A DNA stretch of 64,000 nt from UBA1422 sp963676385 (GTDB taxonomy: Bacteria; Bacillota; Clostridia; Peptostreptococcales; Anaerovoracaceae): the NCBI GenBank assembly GCA_963676385.2, contig CAXXMM010000014.1:580288-644287 (forward strand). Reading direction: 5' to 3'. Shown one piece after another: positions 1 to 9,806 of this stretch (positions are counted from its first letter, which is position 1; each line of letters starts with the position of its first letter). The position numbers were made by a program, and so were the translations under genes. The notes beneath the pieces were generated by a model that made no database searches, was not told the origin of the DNA, and worked only from the letters and a program-made list of their open reading frames with translations.

Positions 1-177
1 CAATATGAGACCCTTTTGAAATATGAGTCATTTCTATCCCATGACGTCGTATTTTCCATGCCAATTGTTCACTTAACAATTTCATACTCCTGTAAATATT
101 TACTTAACATCAACGTATCCCTATTATTTCAGTTAAAATGTATCAACTATGTTTTTCATGGCAAAAAGTTATTATTT

Positions 178-558
178 CTATTTAAACGCCCAGTACTTGT
201 TCATTGCAAAATTTAACGGGACTGTAATCGCTAAGTTAACAATTGGGGCGATAATTTCCGAGATGTTGCAGACTTCAACTAAAAAAACCAATAACACAAT
301 GCTTAAGACAGCACTTATCCCATAGGATACATAGGTTTTAAAGATAGTCTTTACATGATTTCTCTCCTCTGCCTTAAAAACGTATCTATTGTTCCAGTAA
401 TATGAGTTCAACACACTTACAAAAAAACCCACAATGCTTCCGATAATATATAAGTCCATATTGATAAAGATAAAAATATAATAAATCAGCAGGGATATCA
501 ATGTGTTGGATATCCCTACAATTCCAAATTTCACAAATTGTTCAGCGAAAGACTTCAT
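178..558 (-). CDS. GtrA-like membrane protein
   Basis: A 126-residue, very hydrophobic protein with four predicted membrane helices and the usual GtrA length. The FVKFGIVG-type opening and the late NKYWAF motif fit the GtrA/DPMS family, which is thought to move or help flip polyprenyl-linked sugars. It is the last gene of the minus-strand polysaccharide cluster, 6 bases after rfbG, so it is probably cotranscribed and serves cell-surface glycan modification. The gene ends in TAG, so UAG also serves as an ordinary stop in this genome. Family assignment is good; the lipid-sugar substrate is unknown. Confidence 0.85.
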   Translation of the reverse strand: MKSFAEQFVKFGIVGISNTLISLLIYYIFIFINMDLYIIGSIVGFFVSVLNSYYWNNRYVFKAEERNHVKTIFKTYVSYGISAVLSIVLLVFLVEVCNISEIIAPIVNLAITVPLNFAMNKYWAFK

Positions 559-564
559 TTGTTC

Positions 565-1623
565 CTACCCTTTCAAAAAAGCTGCAATTTGCTGATTCAT
601 GGCTAGGGTTACATCTCCGCCTGAAGCATATGTCTTTGTCCAGTCTACAGTCTTTTCTATAGCCGTTTTGGCGTCCCATCTCGGATGCCATCCAAAGGTA
701 TTTTTCATTTTTTCACAATTCAACTTCAAATAAGATGACTCATGGAGACTAGTTCCTTGGGATTTGTCGATCCAGGTTTGACCGCCACCCCAATAATTGC
801 AAAACAGCGTGGTGATTTCTCCGGTGGATTTGCAATCTTGTTCGTCCGGCCCTATATTATAGTACCCAGCGACTTCCGGGGTTTGGTATTGTTGTTGCCC
901 AATCAATAGATATGCAAAAACAGATTCCAACACATGTTGATAAGGCCTGATGGAGCAAGGGTTTCTTACAACAATTGGCTCCCCTCGTTGGGCTGCTTTA
1001 ATACAGTCTGGGATGATCCGATTTGGGGCAAAATCGCCGCCACCTATGATATTTCCCGCCCGGGCCGTGGAAACGGCCACACCATTTGGCTCAAAAAAAG
1101 AGTTTTTGTAGCAGTGGGTAACCAATTCCGAGCAAGATTTACTGTTGGAATATGGGTCAAATCCATCCAGCGGGTCTTCCTCTTGAAAGCCACTCCCACT
1201 ATCATGATTATAGTACACCTTGTCGGTGGTAACATTCACCACCGATTTGATGGGCAGGTCCAAGGTACGAATGGATTCCAAAAGGTTGATGGTTCCCATT
1301 ACATTTACTTCATAGGTGTTGTAAGGAGCCACATAACTTTCCAATACAATGGGCTGAGCCGCCAGATGAAACACCATATCCGGATTCCCATTCCTGAGTT
1401 CACCCTTAAGTTTTCCTAAGTCACGAATGTCTCCATTGAAGGAATCCATCCTATTATCCAAATCGCAAATTGTAAATAAATTCGGATTGGTTGGAGGTTC
1501 CAACGCATATCCGCTGACTTTGGCACCCAAACCAAGGAGCACGTGGCATAGCCATGATCCCACAAACCCGGTGTGCCCGGTAACCAAGACTTTTTTATCT
1601 TGATAAAATGTCCAATCATTCAT
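565..1623 (-). CDS. rfbG: CDP-glucose 4,6-dehydratase
   Basis: An SDR-type nucleotide-sugar dehydratase that converts CDP-glucose to CDP-4-keto-6-deoxyglucose, the entry to dideoxyhexoses. The NAD-binding GHTGFVG motif is at residues 16-22, followed by a TTDKVYYN segment and the YSNSK catalytic YxxxK motif. I start at the internal ATG (MNDWTFYQDKK): the open frame continues 33 codons upstream, but that part lies over the end of rfbF and is not family-like. With this start the gene overlaps the rfbF stop by 8 bases, a typical coupled pair. Ends with TAG. Neighbour rfbF would supply CDP-glucose, but carries a frameshift. Confidence 0.92.
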   Translation of the reverse strand: MNDWTFYQDKKVLVTGHTGFVGSWLCHVLLGLGAKVSGYALEPPTNPNLFTICDLDNRMDSFNGDIRDLGKLKGELRNGNPDMVFHLAAQPIVLESYVAPYNTYEVNVMGTINLLESIRTLDLPIKSVVNVTTDKVYYNHDSGSGFQEEDPLDGFDPYSNSKSCSELVTHCYKNSFFEPNGVAVSTARAGNIIGGGDFAPNRIIPDCIKAAQRGEPIVVRNPCSIRPYQHVLESVFAYLLIGQQQYQTPEVAGYYNIGPDEQDCKSTGEITTLFCNYWGGGQTWIDKSQGTSLHESSYLKLNCEKMKNTFGWHPRWDAKTAIEKTVDWTKTYASGGDVTLAMNQQIAAFLKG

Positions 1624-2394
1624 GATCTTTCCATACTTTCCATGGTGCATTGCCACCATGCCATAGTTCTTCCAAACCTTTTTTGTCCCGTTGTGTATCC
1701 ATGCACTGCCAAAATCCATCATGAATATAGGCCATCAGCTGACCTGAAGCCGCTAATGCTTCCAAAGGTTCTTGCTCAAAAATCGAATCATCTCCGTTTA
1801 AATAGTCCATAATTTCTGGTTGAAGCACCATAAATCCACCATTAATAAACCCTGCATCACTTTGGCTTTTCTCACGGAATGAATTTATTTGACCTTTGTC
1901 CACATCCAGCATCCCAAAACGACCTTCCGGCCGGATGGCTGTCATGGTTGCAATTTTTCCATGGGATCTGTGAAATCTCTCCAATTCAGAAACATTCACA
2001 TCTGCCACCCCATCCCCATAGGTTAGCATAAATGGTTCATCCTCCAAATACTTCTGGATTCGCTTAATTCGTCCCCTGTCATGGTGTTTATCCCTGTATC
2101 CACCAATGTCACTTTCCAAGGCTCCGAAAAATTGTTATGTACCATCATACTATTGTTGACCAAGTCAAAGGTAACGTCCGAGGTATGGAGGAAGTAGTCC
2201 GAGAAATATTCCTTAATCTGGTATGACTTGTATCCTAAGCAAATAATAAACTCGTTATATCCATATGCGGAATATATTTTCATTATGTGCCATAAAATAG
2301 GCTGGTCTCCGATTTCAATCATCGGTTTGGGCTTTAAATGGCTTTCTTCCGAAATCCGGGTTCCAAATCCGCCGGCTAAAATTACAACCTTCAT
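1616..2394 (-). pseudogene. rfbF: glucose-1-phosphate cytidylyltransferase, frameshifted
   Basis: Makes CDP-glucose from CTP and glucose-1-phosphate. The first 114 or so residues (AGGFGTRISEES nucleotide-binding loop, KPKPMIEIG, LVDTG) are in one frame. The rest (LTYGDGVADV, FINGGFMVL, MDTQRDKKGLEELW) is in another. The switch is at the four-C run 2073-2076: one extra base there would restore MTGGRIKRIQKYL, exactly as in the family. Total length with the repair is about 259 residues, normal for RfbF. Everything except this single base looks intact, so either a sequencing indel or a very recent mutation. It overlaps the membrane protein gene upstream by 4 bases. Confidence 0.9.
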
Positions 2395-3908
2395 TGTTTT
2401 TCTCCTTTTGCAAGATAGCGATAAAAAAACGTATCCGAAGCATGTTTTGTAATAAAATTGTCGCGGGCAATATCTCCGTTGTCCAGTGTTTTAATTTTGT
2501 CTGCAAAGATTGAGGTGCAATGGCTCCCCGACTCCTTGATTTGTAGGTATGATTCACGGTACTCATCCAAAGGGGTTGCGGCGCCGATTAGCAAAATAAT
2601 CAGCAGTGGTATGACCTTTTTGTTGATTCCCCATATATTCATTTCTGAGGATTTTAGGTGATGAATAAGATAATCTATTGTATAAAGCATTAAGATAAAT
2701 AGCAAGGGAATTGAGGCCCGCATGCAAAAATCCTGCCCTCCGCCAAACTTGAACCATGGAATCACAAACAGCCCAATGGCACTGGGTAAAAAATATGGTA
2801 GTTTATAACTATATTTCCAAATTAATATTAAAATCAATGCAAACTCAAAAATAACAAACAAAATATACGGAACAACATAGAACGTGTTCCAGCTCCCCGC
2901 ATTTCCGGTTGCCGCCATATTGGTGCTAAAATAGAAATAAAAGATTGGCAAGATGACCATGCACCCTAAAATGTTCGGAATAGAAAAAACCTGGCCAACC
3001 AATTCTTTTCCCTTTCCGGATTTTATATTGGCAAGTCCCCTTCGGATTGCTTCCACCACCATTAAATAAAATACGCCAATAAACGGTAAGGGTCCGTATG
3101 GAAGCAGTAAGAGGCCAAGAAAAGCAAAGTGGTTTATCTTTTTCTCGTGAAGCAACAAGGACATGGTCAGCCATGCGGGGATTGCTTGGTTGTAGACCCA
3201 TGCTAACTGGGACGTATTAGCGCTGTATTCTATGTAATTCCACCATTCCAAATGGGTGCCCAAATGAAAGTCGCCAGAGCCCAATTGACTCACCACAACT
3301 CCCAAAATATCCATCCCACTAAACAAAATGAGAAGAACCATTACAATTAGAATATTCTTTTTTGAACTGCAATTTAGATAGCTCAATAATAACAACAAAA
3401 CCACAAAAACAATTGCGGTGCAATATACTGCTGTTACGACATTAGCCCCAATCCAACCAGCCTGAGCTCCAAAGAAAAAGGCAATGCCTTTCCCAAACAA
3501 AGCCGGAATCAACCAAAATCCAATGTAATAGGTTAGTGAGGAACCAAATCCGTCTTCATAACGAACCGGCCATGGGTAATTAATCAAATCATGGAAGATA
3601 GCATTCCGCCAGTGGATATCGCTTTTTTGTGGAAAAGCACCACCAATACCAGAAAGCAAAACCCAAGCCACCACTATTAGAAAAATTAAAATCAACATTT
3701 CTTTGGAAATGTAAAAAGCCCTTTGATCCTCTTTTACGTTCTTTATCACCCCATACAGTGCCCAAATCAACAACAAAGTCGCTGGTATGCCAATATACCA
3801 TTCCAACCATGTCAAGAAAAATGCAATGATGCTCACCACTAGTAAGCAGTATCCTGTTATTCTAAGATGCCGATTTTTTATTGCTATCAACTTCACACCA
3901 ACCTTCAT
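2391..3908 (-). CDS. large polytopic membrane protein of glycan locus
   Basis: A 505-residue protein with roughly 11-13 hydrophobic helices, short loops and a longer soluble tail after about residue 440. No catalytic motif that I can name is visible; size, topology and placement fit GT-C-like glycosyltransferases or polymer assembly proteins. It overlaps rfbF (ATGA-type, 4 bases) and the next membrane gene (4 bases), so it belongs to the same transcript and probably acts on the same lipid-linked glycan. Function is inferred only from context; a specific family is not recognised. Confidence 0.75.
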   Translation of the reverse strand: MKVGVKLIAIKNRHLRITGYCLLVVSIIAFFLTWLEWYIGIPATLLLIWALYGVIKNVKEDQRAFYISKEMLILIFLIVVAWVLLSGIGGAFPQKSDIHWRNAIFHDLINYPWPVRYEDGFGSSLTYYIGFWLIPALFGKGIAFFFGAQAGWIGANVVTAVYCTAIVFVVLLLLLSYLNCSSKKNILIVMVLLILFSGMDILGVVVSQLGSGDFHLGTHLEWWNYIEYSANTSQLAWVYNQAIPAWLTMSLLLHEKKINHFAFLGLLLLPYGPLPFIGVFYLMVVEAIRRGLANIKSGKGKELVGQVFSIPNILGCMVILPIFYFYFSTNMAATGNAGSWNTFYVVPYILFVIFEFALILILIWKYSYKLPYFLPSAIGLFVIPWFKFGGGQDFCMRASIPLLFILMLYTIDYLIHHLKSSEMNIWGINKKVIPLLIILLIGAATPLDEYRESYLQIKESGSHCTSIFADKIKTLDNGDIARDNFITKHASDTFFYRYLAKGEKQ

Positions 3909-5397
3909 GTGCGCTTTTCAAACAAAAAGTATTTCTTATTGGAATAAGTGAGTCTGTAGTTTTGATCATGTAATAACTCAATGTATAAAATGTCCGATTT
4001 TGTAACCAATAGATGGGTAAAATGATATTTTTGAAGAACGTCTTTATAATATAGTTCACCCTTTTGAAGGTCATAATACTCCTTCATCACATCGGATTTA
4101 TGGTTGTTTTTCTTAACGAATACCTCTGCTCTAGTGTCCAGATAAGCTGGGATCCCCATATACTCTGCCAAGTCCCCTTCATTGTAACCAGTATACAATA
4201 CCACTGACTCGGATGTTCTTTCATTTTGAATATATTCTATAGTTTCAGTTAATAGCTTCACATCTTGGTTGCCTTTTCCAACGTTCAATCCGAGTAAACA
4301 AAATACAAGGATTAAAAGAATCAGGATTAACCCAATAAGAATCTGTCGTAGACGAAGGATTTTTTTTGTTAAGGCCACCTCTTGAAACTCCGGCAATTTA
4401 ATCTCCCTAAGGTAGTATGCCAATGGGAAAAACCCAGATATAGCAAACAATGGAATACTTCTAATTGCCGAAAGAGCCAAATACAGGGTTCCTACTGTGA
4501 GGAACAAATAGCGTGGTCTGGTGGTGCCTTTGCGGCCAAACAAATATCCCAACAATAGGATCAGCAACCCGCCATATACAAAGGGACCAAGGAATGAATT
4601 AAGCTCCGGTGGCTGCATTTCACTTACGATTCCATTGATTTCCTTATAACCATAGGATCTAAATAAGTATGTCATTGCTTCAAAACCATAAGGATTGACA
4701 AGGCCAGCCACCCACATCAATGCGGCAGAACCAAATAATCCCCTCTTTGGATTTCCCGGATTTTCATATTTCCCAATCTTGAAGGGAAAGGACTCAACCA
4801 AATACGGAAGCATCAGAACAAACAGCATTGGCCACATAGCGGCATGAATGTTGATGCAAAGAAGAGACAACAAAGGTAGGGGAAACAAATATTTCCGTTT
4901 TGAAGTCAGCATATACATTTCCAAAAAGTATAGTTCGATGACCAAAATCAAGGTAGAAAAAGTCCCGGGGCGAGCAGTAATGATTGGCAAAATGACAAAG
5001 CTGGCAATAAGAGAGACAAAAAGAGAAACAAAAAAATGGTCTCCCGATACTTTCATACTGATTCGATAAATAAAAAATACGATAAATCCATAACAAACAA
5101 TGATTAGGGCCTTGAGTCCTGCAATCCCTAATCCACAATAGACAACCAAAAAATACAGGCGGACAACCACTGTTGCATGACAAAGTCAAACCCCTGATGA
5201 ATCGTAAAGGGCTCCATGTAAGGGATTCCATGAGCAAATACATATCTGCCACTGTTTAGCAGGAACCAAATATCATTGTCCAAAGTGTTGTTAATAAAGA
5301 ATAGACAGGGTAAAAAGAGAAAAACAAGAAACAGCAATTTGTATTTTTTGCTGATGTCTTGGCTTTTATGAGGGTTTAATTCCATTCCGTCGGCCAT
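3905..5397 (-). pseudogene. polytopic membrane protein, single-base frameshift
   Basis: Two frames make one protein. The N-terminal part starts at the ATG at 5397 (GGGAG seven bases before it) and runs through FVMQQWLSACIFWL. The remaining 400 or so residues, including NIHAAMWPM, are in the next frame beginning within 5140-5160. One additional base near 5150 would read CIFWLVYCGLGI without interruption. The restored protein is about 497 residues with about ten helices and a soluble C-terminal domain, similar in plan to its 505-residue neighbour. Probably a GT-C-like or dolichyl-mannose-transferase-like protein of the glycan locus. It is the first gene of the minus-strand cluster. Confidence 0.75.
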
Positions 5398-5680
5398 GAT
5401 TCTACTCCCATCGTTTTTTTCTTTATCATCTTGAGTCTGCTGCACATCCCCCAAGGAGGTTTGGCCAATTGAATTTATTATACCCTGACAGAATAAATTG
5501 TGCAATTTCAATCTCGCCATTATCATTCTCAAATCCCCTAAAGCAGCTGTACACTCCCATTTCCCTTTTTTTGTGAAAGAAATACGATGCAAACCCGCTT
5601 GCAAAAATGATGACATAGTGATTGAATAATACATATATGTATTATGACTTAATATACCACCAATACCATTGGAGGAACCT

Positions 5681-6073
5681 ATGAAAGAAGTTTATGATTT
5701 TTTGAAAAAAAGTGAAACCTACTATTTGGCCACCATGGACGGAGGCCAGCCAAGAGTGAGACCTTTTGGCACCGTAAATATTTTTGAGGGAAAACTCTAT
5801 ATACAGACAGGGAAATCCAAAGACGTATCAAAACAAATGGGGGAAAATCCCAAAATAGAAATCAGTAGCATGGTTGGAGACAAATGGATCCGCGTGGAAG
5901 CCACCGCCGTTGAGGACGATAGATTGGAAGCCAAAGAAAGTATGCTCAATGCTTATCCACAATTGAAAGCCATGTATCAGGCGGATGATGGCAATACCCA
6001 AGTATTGTATCTAAAAGATGCAACTGCAACCTTTTGCTCTTTCACAGATGCCCCGGTGGTAATCAAATTTTAA
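5681..6073 (+). CDS. pyridoxamine-phosphate-oxidase-fold flavoprotein
   Basis: A 130-residue split-barrel protein of the PNPOx-like family, with YYLATMDGGQPRVRPFG near the N-terminus and a GKSKDVSKQM segment, both typical FMN or F420-side-binding regions of the small clostridial members. Start chosen at ATG 5681, which has GGAGG six bases upstream; an ATG four codons earlier has no such site. It is the only plus-strand gene here, transcribed away from the glycan cluster. The exact substrate of these proteins is usually unknown; a role in flavin reduction or stress is inferred. Confidence 0.85.
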   Translation: MKEVYDFLKKSETYYLATMDGGQPRVRPFGTVNIFEGKLYIQTGKSKDVSKQMGENPKIEISSMVGDKWIRVEATAVEDDRLEAKESMLNAYPQLKAMYQADDGNTQVLYLKDATATFCSFTDAPVVIKF

Positions 6074-6076
6074 AAC

Positions 6077-6703
6077 TCATTCCGCTGACACCTTTATCCC
6101 CCATAATCCAATTAAATCTGCAGCTTGAAACATATTGATGGTTGCGCCCTTTAACTCCACCGGTGGGTTGGATAAGATAGGAGATTTTAGTTCGTTGTGG
6201 GTAAAATCCACTGTGGACAATAAGGTTTTAAAAAAATTATTTCTTACAAAGATGGAATCTGTTGTTTGAAATCTCTTTAATTTTGCCTCACTTATGGACC
6301 CTTCCGTAAAATCGACTTGATCAAAGAAGACGTCTGTAAGTCTTGATTTGTCAAAAATAGCATACTTTAATTTTGATTGCGAAAATCCGATGGTTTTTAA
6401 TATGGCATTGCTAATATCTGTTCCGATACCCTTGCATGAATCAAATTGACACCGGTCAAAATAGGCTCCCACGAATTTTGATCCCGACAAATCACAAGAA
6501 TGAAATAGCACTTCCACAAAGGTTGTATTTTCAAAGCTACAGTTGAGAAAGCTGCAGTTTTGAAAATTGCTTTCTTGAATTTCTATGCCATCAAAAGTGG
6601 CACTTTCAATGGCTTCATCGCAAGCAGTAATTTCTGAAAGGGGCAAATCATCTACTAAAAATTCTTGCGCGTAAGCAAGAAAATCCTCAATTTTTATTCT
6701 CAT
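6077..6703 (-). CDS. pentapeptide-repeat protein
   Basis: A 208-residue protein whose middle is a run of five-residue repeats of the A(D/N)Lxx type: SNFQNCSFLNCSFENTTF, then CDLSGSKFVGAYF, then further F/L-centred repeats. This predicts a right-handed quadrilateral beta-helix. Some family members shield DNA gyrase from quinolones, but most have no known role and nothing here tells which applies. It ends three bases from the convergent flavoprotein gene. Strong AAAGGAGG-type ribosome site before the ATG. Confidence 0.88.
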   Translation of the reverse strand: MRIKIEDFLAYAQEFLVDDLPLSEITACDEAIESATFDGIEIQESNFQNCSFLNCSFENTTFVEVLFHSCDLSGSKFVGAYFDRCQFDSCKGIGTDISNAILKTIGFSQSKLKYAIFDKSRLTDVFFDQVDFTEGSISEAKLKRFQTTDSIFVRNNFFKTLLSTVDFTHNELKSPILSNPPVELKGATINMFQAADLIGLWGIKVSAE

Positions 6704-6775
6704 TTTGCCTTTCCTCCTATTTTGCTAATATATTGTATCAGTATATCCTGGGCACTTCAGTTTTTCAAGGCAAAC

Positions 6776-6813
6776 AAAGAATGGACATTACAATAATGCA
6801 ATGTCCATTCTTT
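6776..6813 (-). terminator. hairpin after methylamine operon
   Basis: Perfect 14-base inverted repeat (arms 6776-6789 and 6800-6813, ten-base loop). It lies between the last gene of the methylamine operon (ends 6886) and the pentapeptide gene. The arms begin and end with short A/T runs, so it can act as a terminator of the operon transcript, although the U-run is short. Confidence 0.6.
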
Positions 6814-6885
6814 ATAGAGATTCAATGAGGTACCGAAGAGCGATTCAGTATCCTCTTAGGGGATATCTTGTTTACACCCAACGCC

Positions 6886-7431
6886 TTACCTGGTTCTAAT
6901 GTTTTGTCCCCCATCTGCGGGAATGACAATATATCTCACTTTGTTTCCCACTTGCATCTCCCCATAGAAGGCAACCCAAAAGGGGCGATAAATAGATAGT
7001 CGACTAACAATTTTGGATTCATGCAATCCACCCATCATGCGATGGGTAATTTTGTGGACAAGTTTTTTTGCTCTGACAGTCACTTCCTCATCACTAAACT
7101 GAGTCTTTTGATACTCGCTTTTATCTTGAAAGTCTTTCTCAATAATCTTCAACTGTTCAGTAACTAAGGCGACACCGCCTGTGGATCCATTGACAAGCAC
7201 TTGCACTTTTTTCCTAGTTGGAATTTGAGGCGTACCACTTTTTAGTTTGCCTATCAGGCTTGGGGTCGATGTGGTTTCAATGTCAAATAGTATGTATTCC
7301 ACATAAAGCAATTTTAACTCTGATAAAGGTTTATGATGAAATACTAAATTCCAAAACCAATCTCCCTTGTTTTGCGCCTTTTGCATTGCCTGTTCTCTGG
7401 ACATTTTTTGCTCTAAAACCGCCACACTCAT
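6886..7431 (-). CDS. uncharacterised protein at end of methylamine operon
   Basis: A 181-residue soluble protein with no signal peptide or membrane segment. I do not recognise the family. It has a mixed alpha/beta look: a helical N-terminus rich in Gln, Lys and Trp, a central basic stretch (GTPQIPTRKKVQVLVNGSTGGVAL), and a C-terminal strand-rich part with RPFWVAFYGEM and IVIPADGG. It sits three bases after the small membrane protein and is the sixth gene in a tight minus-strand run from mtbB. This implies a role linked to methylamine uptake or to the symporter, but that is inference only. Confidence 0.7.
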   Translation of the reverse strand: MSVAVLEQKMSREQAMQKAQNKGDWFWNLVFHHKPLSELKLLYVEYILFDIETTSTPSLIGKLKSGTPQIPTRKKVQVLVNGSTGGVALVTEQLKIIEKDFQDKSEYQKTQFSDEEVTVRAKKLVHKITHRMMGGLHESKIVSRLSIYRPFWVAFYGEMQVGNKVRYIVIPADGGQNIRTR

Positions 7432-7434
7432 CGT

Positions 7435-7731
7435 TTACTCCTTTTTGCTATTCTCATTGTAACTTGCAATTTTTTCGTTTTGCATTTTAATAAATCCGCC
7501 TAGCGTACGAATATAAAAAACCGTAACAGTGATAACAATTCCCAGTAGAATTAAAGGGAATACCCATCCTACTAAAACATCAATTCGGTATTTCAAGGCG
7601 CAAAACATGGTAATTGCAATGGCGAAGAATGCCAAAACCAATAACCCATCCAACCCAAGCCATTGGATTTTGTTATTGTCTTCGTCTTTTTTTAAGTTTT
7701 TTTCTTCGGGAATCATATTTTTATCCTCCAT
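7435..7731 (-). CDS. small two-helix membrane protein
   Basis: A 98-residue protein: a charged N-terminal third (MEDKNMIPEEKNLKKDED), two hydrophobic helices at about residues 27-47 and 54-74, then a charged tail. The ATG at 7731 is chosen because AAAGGAG precedes it; the open frame extends 21 codons upstream into the symporter gene. It lies between the symporter and the unknown 181-residue protein. Small two-helix proteins next to SSS symporters are often accessory subunits, so the same is inferred here. Confidence 0.7.
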   Translation of the reverse strand: MEDKNMIPEEKNLKKDEDNNKIQWLGLDGLLVLAFFAIAITMFCALKYRIDVLVGWVFPLILLGIVITVTVFYIRTLGGFIKMQNEKIASYNENSKKE

Positions 7732-7744
7732 GGTGTTCTCCTTT

Positions 7745-9136
7745 CTACACAAGTACTTCAGCTGTATCCAATGGTTTACCAATTCTATTTCCAATTACAT
7801 AACAAATAAATGAAATTCCAAAACAAATTGGCAGCGGATTATCCAATCCTGAGATGGGGAAGAAATATAGTACAATGTACAAAATGCTTCCCGAAAGCAT
7901 GCTGAGCACACCGCCGGTTGGTGTTTTTTTACCTTTGTAGATGAGGGCTCCGGTAATGGGAACCACACCACCCGCTGACCAAACAGCCGCTGTAACCAAG
8001 AAGATTTCCATGGCAATGGTAACCTTGAACGCTACGATTAATCCAATGGCGCCCAAGACAACAATAGAGATTCTTGTAAGCTTCAGCAGTTGCTTTTCAC
8101 TGGCATTCTTCTTTAATTTCCCGTAGATGTCATAGGCAAAGATGGTTCCACCGCATAGCAGATAGCTGTCCAAAGCTGAAATGGCAGATCCAATTAATGC
8201 GACGACGAAAAATGCTCTTAGCCCTACCGGCAATGTTTCCAATACCAATGTGACATATCCAAGGCCAGGTGCCATTTCCGGATGTTTTACGTCCACCATC
8301 ATCCCTGTGGCCACCAGAACAATATCCATAGTTATCCAGATAAGCAAACATACCAGCATGGCTCTTCTTCCTGCACGGGGAGAATCCGATGCAGAGAACC
8401 GCTGATAAAATGCAGGATCCGCATATACAGCCAGGGCAATAATCATAAAGGTCAGGGCCTGCAAGGGGGTCAGCCCGCCAATGGGATCCAACAGTTCAGG
8501 TTTGCTGGCCAAAGCGGTTTCCACTGCAGACCAACCACCCATGCTGCTCCATTGTATTGGTACGGTTATGGCAACAGCACAACCTAAGAAGAAAAACATC
8601 ATCATATCTGTAACAGCCACACCCATCAGCCCGGCTGCCACTGCGATTACTACAACGATTATAATGACAATTGTGGCGGTTACTAAATAGGGTGCACCCC
8701 AGGCGACCTTTCCCACGAAGCCACTTGTGGTCAAATTACCAAATTGGCAAGAATAAATTAGCATCAGGACCGCACCTATCAAGGCTGCCGTTTTGCCGTA
8801 GGTACGTTTCAATAAGTCTGGCACAGTCATGTCTGTTCTGATTTGCATGTTTGGACCAATCCATAAGGCCAGTGGAATTCGGGCCAAATGGGCGGTAATG
8901 CACCACATGGTGAACATGGAAAGCCCATATAAGGCAAACCATTCCACAGACCCAAGGGTTCCCACCCCTCCATACCAAGTTGCTACCAAGGTGCCTACTG
9001 TTAAAGACCAGGGAAGGGATTTGTTACAGACAAAATAGCTTTCCATATCTCTTACGGTTTTGGAAAAATAGACAGCTACCGCAACCATTCCGATAAAGGC
9101 AATCCCAACGACTAAATTATCTACTCCGGTTAACAT
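7745..9136 (-). CDS. sodium:solute symporter (SSS family)
   Basis: A 463-residue polytopic transporter with about 13 helices. The N-terminus (YFVCNKSLPWSLTVGTLVATWYGGVGTLGS) has the SSS pattern of a small-residue-rich first helix pair, and SAISALDSYLLCGGTIFAYDIY matches the conserved helix-8/9 region with the Na2-site small and hydroxyl residues. Located 34 bases after the corrinoid protein gene in the methylamine operon, it most likely imports the methylated amine or betaine-like substrate of the methyltransferases. The substrate is an inference from context. Ends in TAG. Confidence 0.88.
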   Translation of the reverse strand: MLTGVDNLVVGIAFIGMVAVAVYFSKTVRDMESYFVCNKSLPWSLTVGTLVATWYGGVGTLGSVEWFALYGLSMFTMWCITAHLARIPLALWIGPNMQIRTDMTVPDLLKRTYGKTAALIGAVLMLIYSCQFGNLTTSGFVGKVAWGAPYLVTATIVIIIVVVIAVAAGLMGVAVTDMMMFFFLGCAVAITVPIQWSSMGGWSAVETALASKPELLDPIGGLTPLQALTFMIIALAVYADPAFYQRFSASDSPRAGRRAMLVCLLIWITMDIVLVATGMMVDVKHPEMAPGLGYVTLVLETLPVGLRAFFVVALIGSAISALDSYLLCGGTIFAYDIYGKLKKNASEKQLLKLTRISIVVLGAIGLIVAFKVTIAMEIFLVTAAVWSAGGVVPITGALIYKGKKTPTGGVLSMLSGSILYIVLYFFPISGLDNPLPICFGISFICYVIGNRIGKPLDTAEVLV

Positions 9137-9170
9137 AATTTTCCTCCTCTCATACTAATATAAAATTGGT

Positions 9171-9794
9171 TTATGCTTTGCACAAACTGTTAATCAGTTG
9201 AACTGCTTCTCCAGCATCATTGGAATACTTTGCGCCGATTCTAGCTGCATATTCGCTGGTAACCGGAGCCCCTCCAATCATTGGAATTGCATCAATCCCT
9301 TCCGCCTTCAATGCTTTGACGACTGCTTCCATTTCTGTCATGGTGGTTGTCAACATGGCAGACATTCCTACAAAATTAGCATGATGCTCTTTAGCAGCCT
9401 TGACAAACTCTTCCACCTTCACATCAATGCCCAAATCAACTACGTTGTAACCGGCGCCTTTTACCATCATGGCAACCAATTTTTTGCCGATATCGTGCAG
9501 ATCGCCGTTGACTGTACCGATTACTAATGTACCTTTATTTAGATTGTCACCGTTTTCAATCAGTTCCTTTTCAATGATTTCCATCCCGGCCTGCATGGTG
9601 TTGGCGGCCATCAATACTTCCGGAACAAACACCTCTCCGGCGGCAAACTTTTTTCCCATGGCATCCATGCCCTTTACAAGGCCCTCGTTTAAAATTTCTT
9701 TGGCAGAAATCCCGGATGCCTTTGCTTCAGTAACAAGATTTGCAATGTTATCAATGTCGTATTCTTCTATTGCATTTGCAATCCTATTCAACAT
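9171..9794 (-). CDS. methylamine corrinoid protein (MtbC/MttC type)
   Basis: A 207-residue two-domain corrinoid protein. An N-terminal helical cap domain (residues 1-85, with GLVKGMDAMGKKF and VFVPEVLMAANTM) is followed by a Rossmann B12-binding domain with DLHDIGKKLV at about residues 103-112. That motif holds the lower-ligand His of the DxHxxG signature; the later SAMLTTTM and GGAPV complete it. It accepts the methyl group from the upstream methyltransferase(s) and passes it to a second methyltransferase not in the window. One corrinoid gene follows two methyltransferase genes, so it may be shared. Its ribosome site TAGGAGG overlaps the stop of the mttB-like gene. Confidence 0.93.
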   Translation of the reverse strand: MLNRIANAIEEYDIDNIANLVTEAKASGISAKEILNEGLVKGMDAMGKKFAAGEVFVPEVLMAANTMQAGMEIIEKELIENGDNLNKGTLVIGTVNGDLHDIGKKLVAMMVKGAGYNVVDLGIDVKVEEFVKAAKEHHANFVGMSAMLTTTMTEMEAVVKALKAEGIDAIPMIGGAPVTSEYAARIGAKYSNDAGEAVQLINSLCKA

Positions 9795-9806
9795 AATTTT
9801 TCCCTC

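Noticed and set aside
16..216. 66-codon plus-strand frame at the window start
   Set aside because: Overlaps the GtrA gene end on the other strand and has no ribosome site or recognisable motif.
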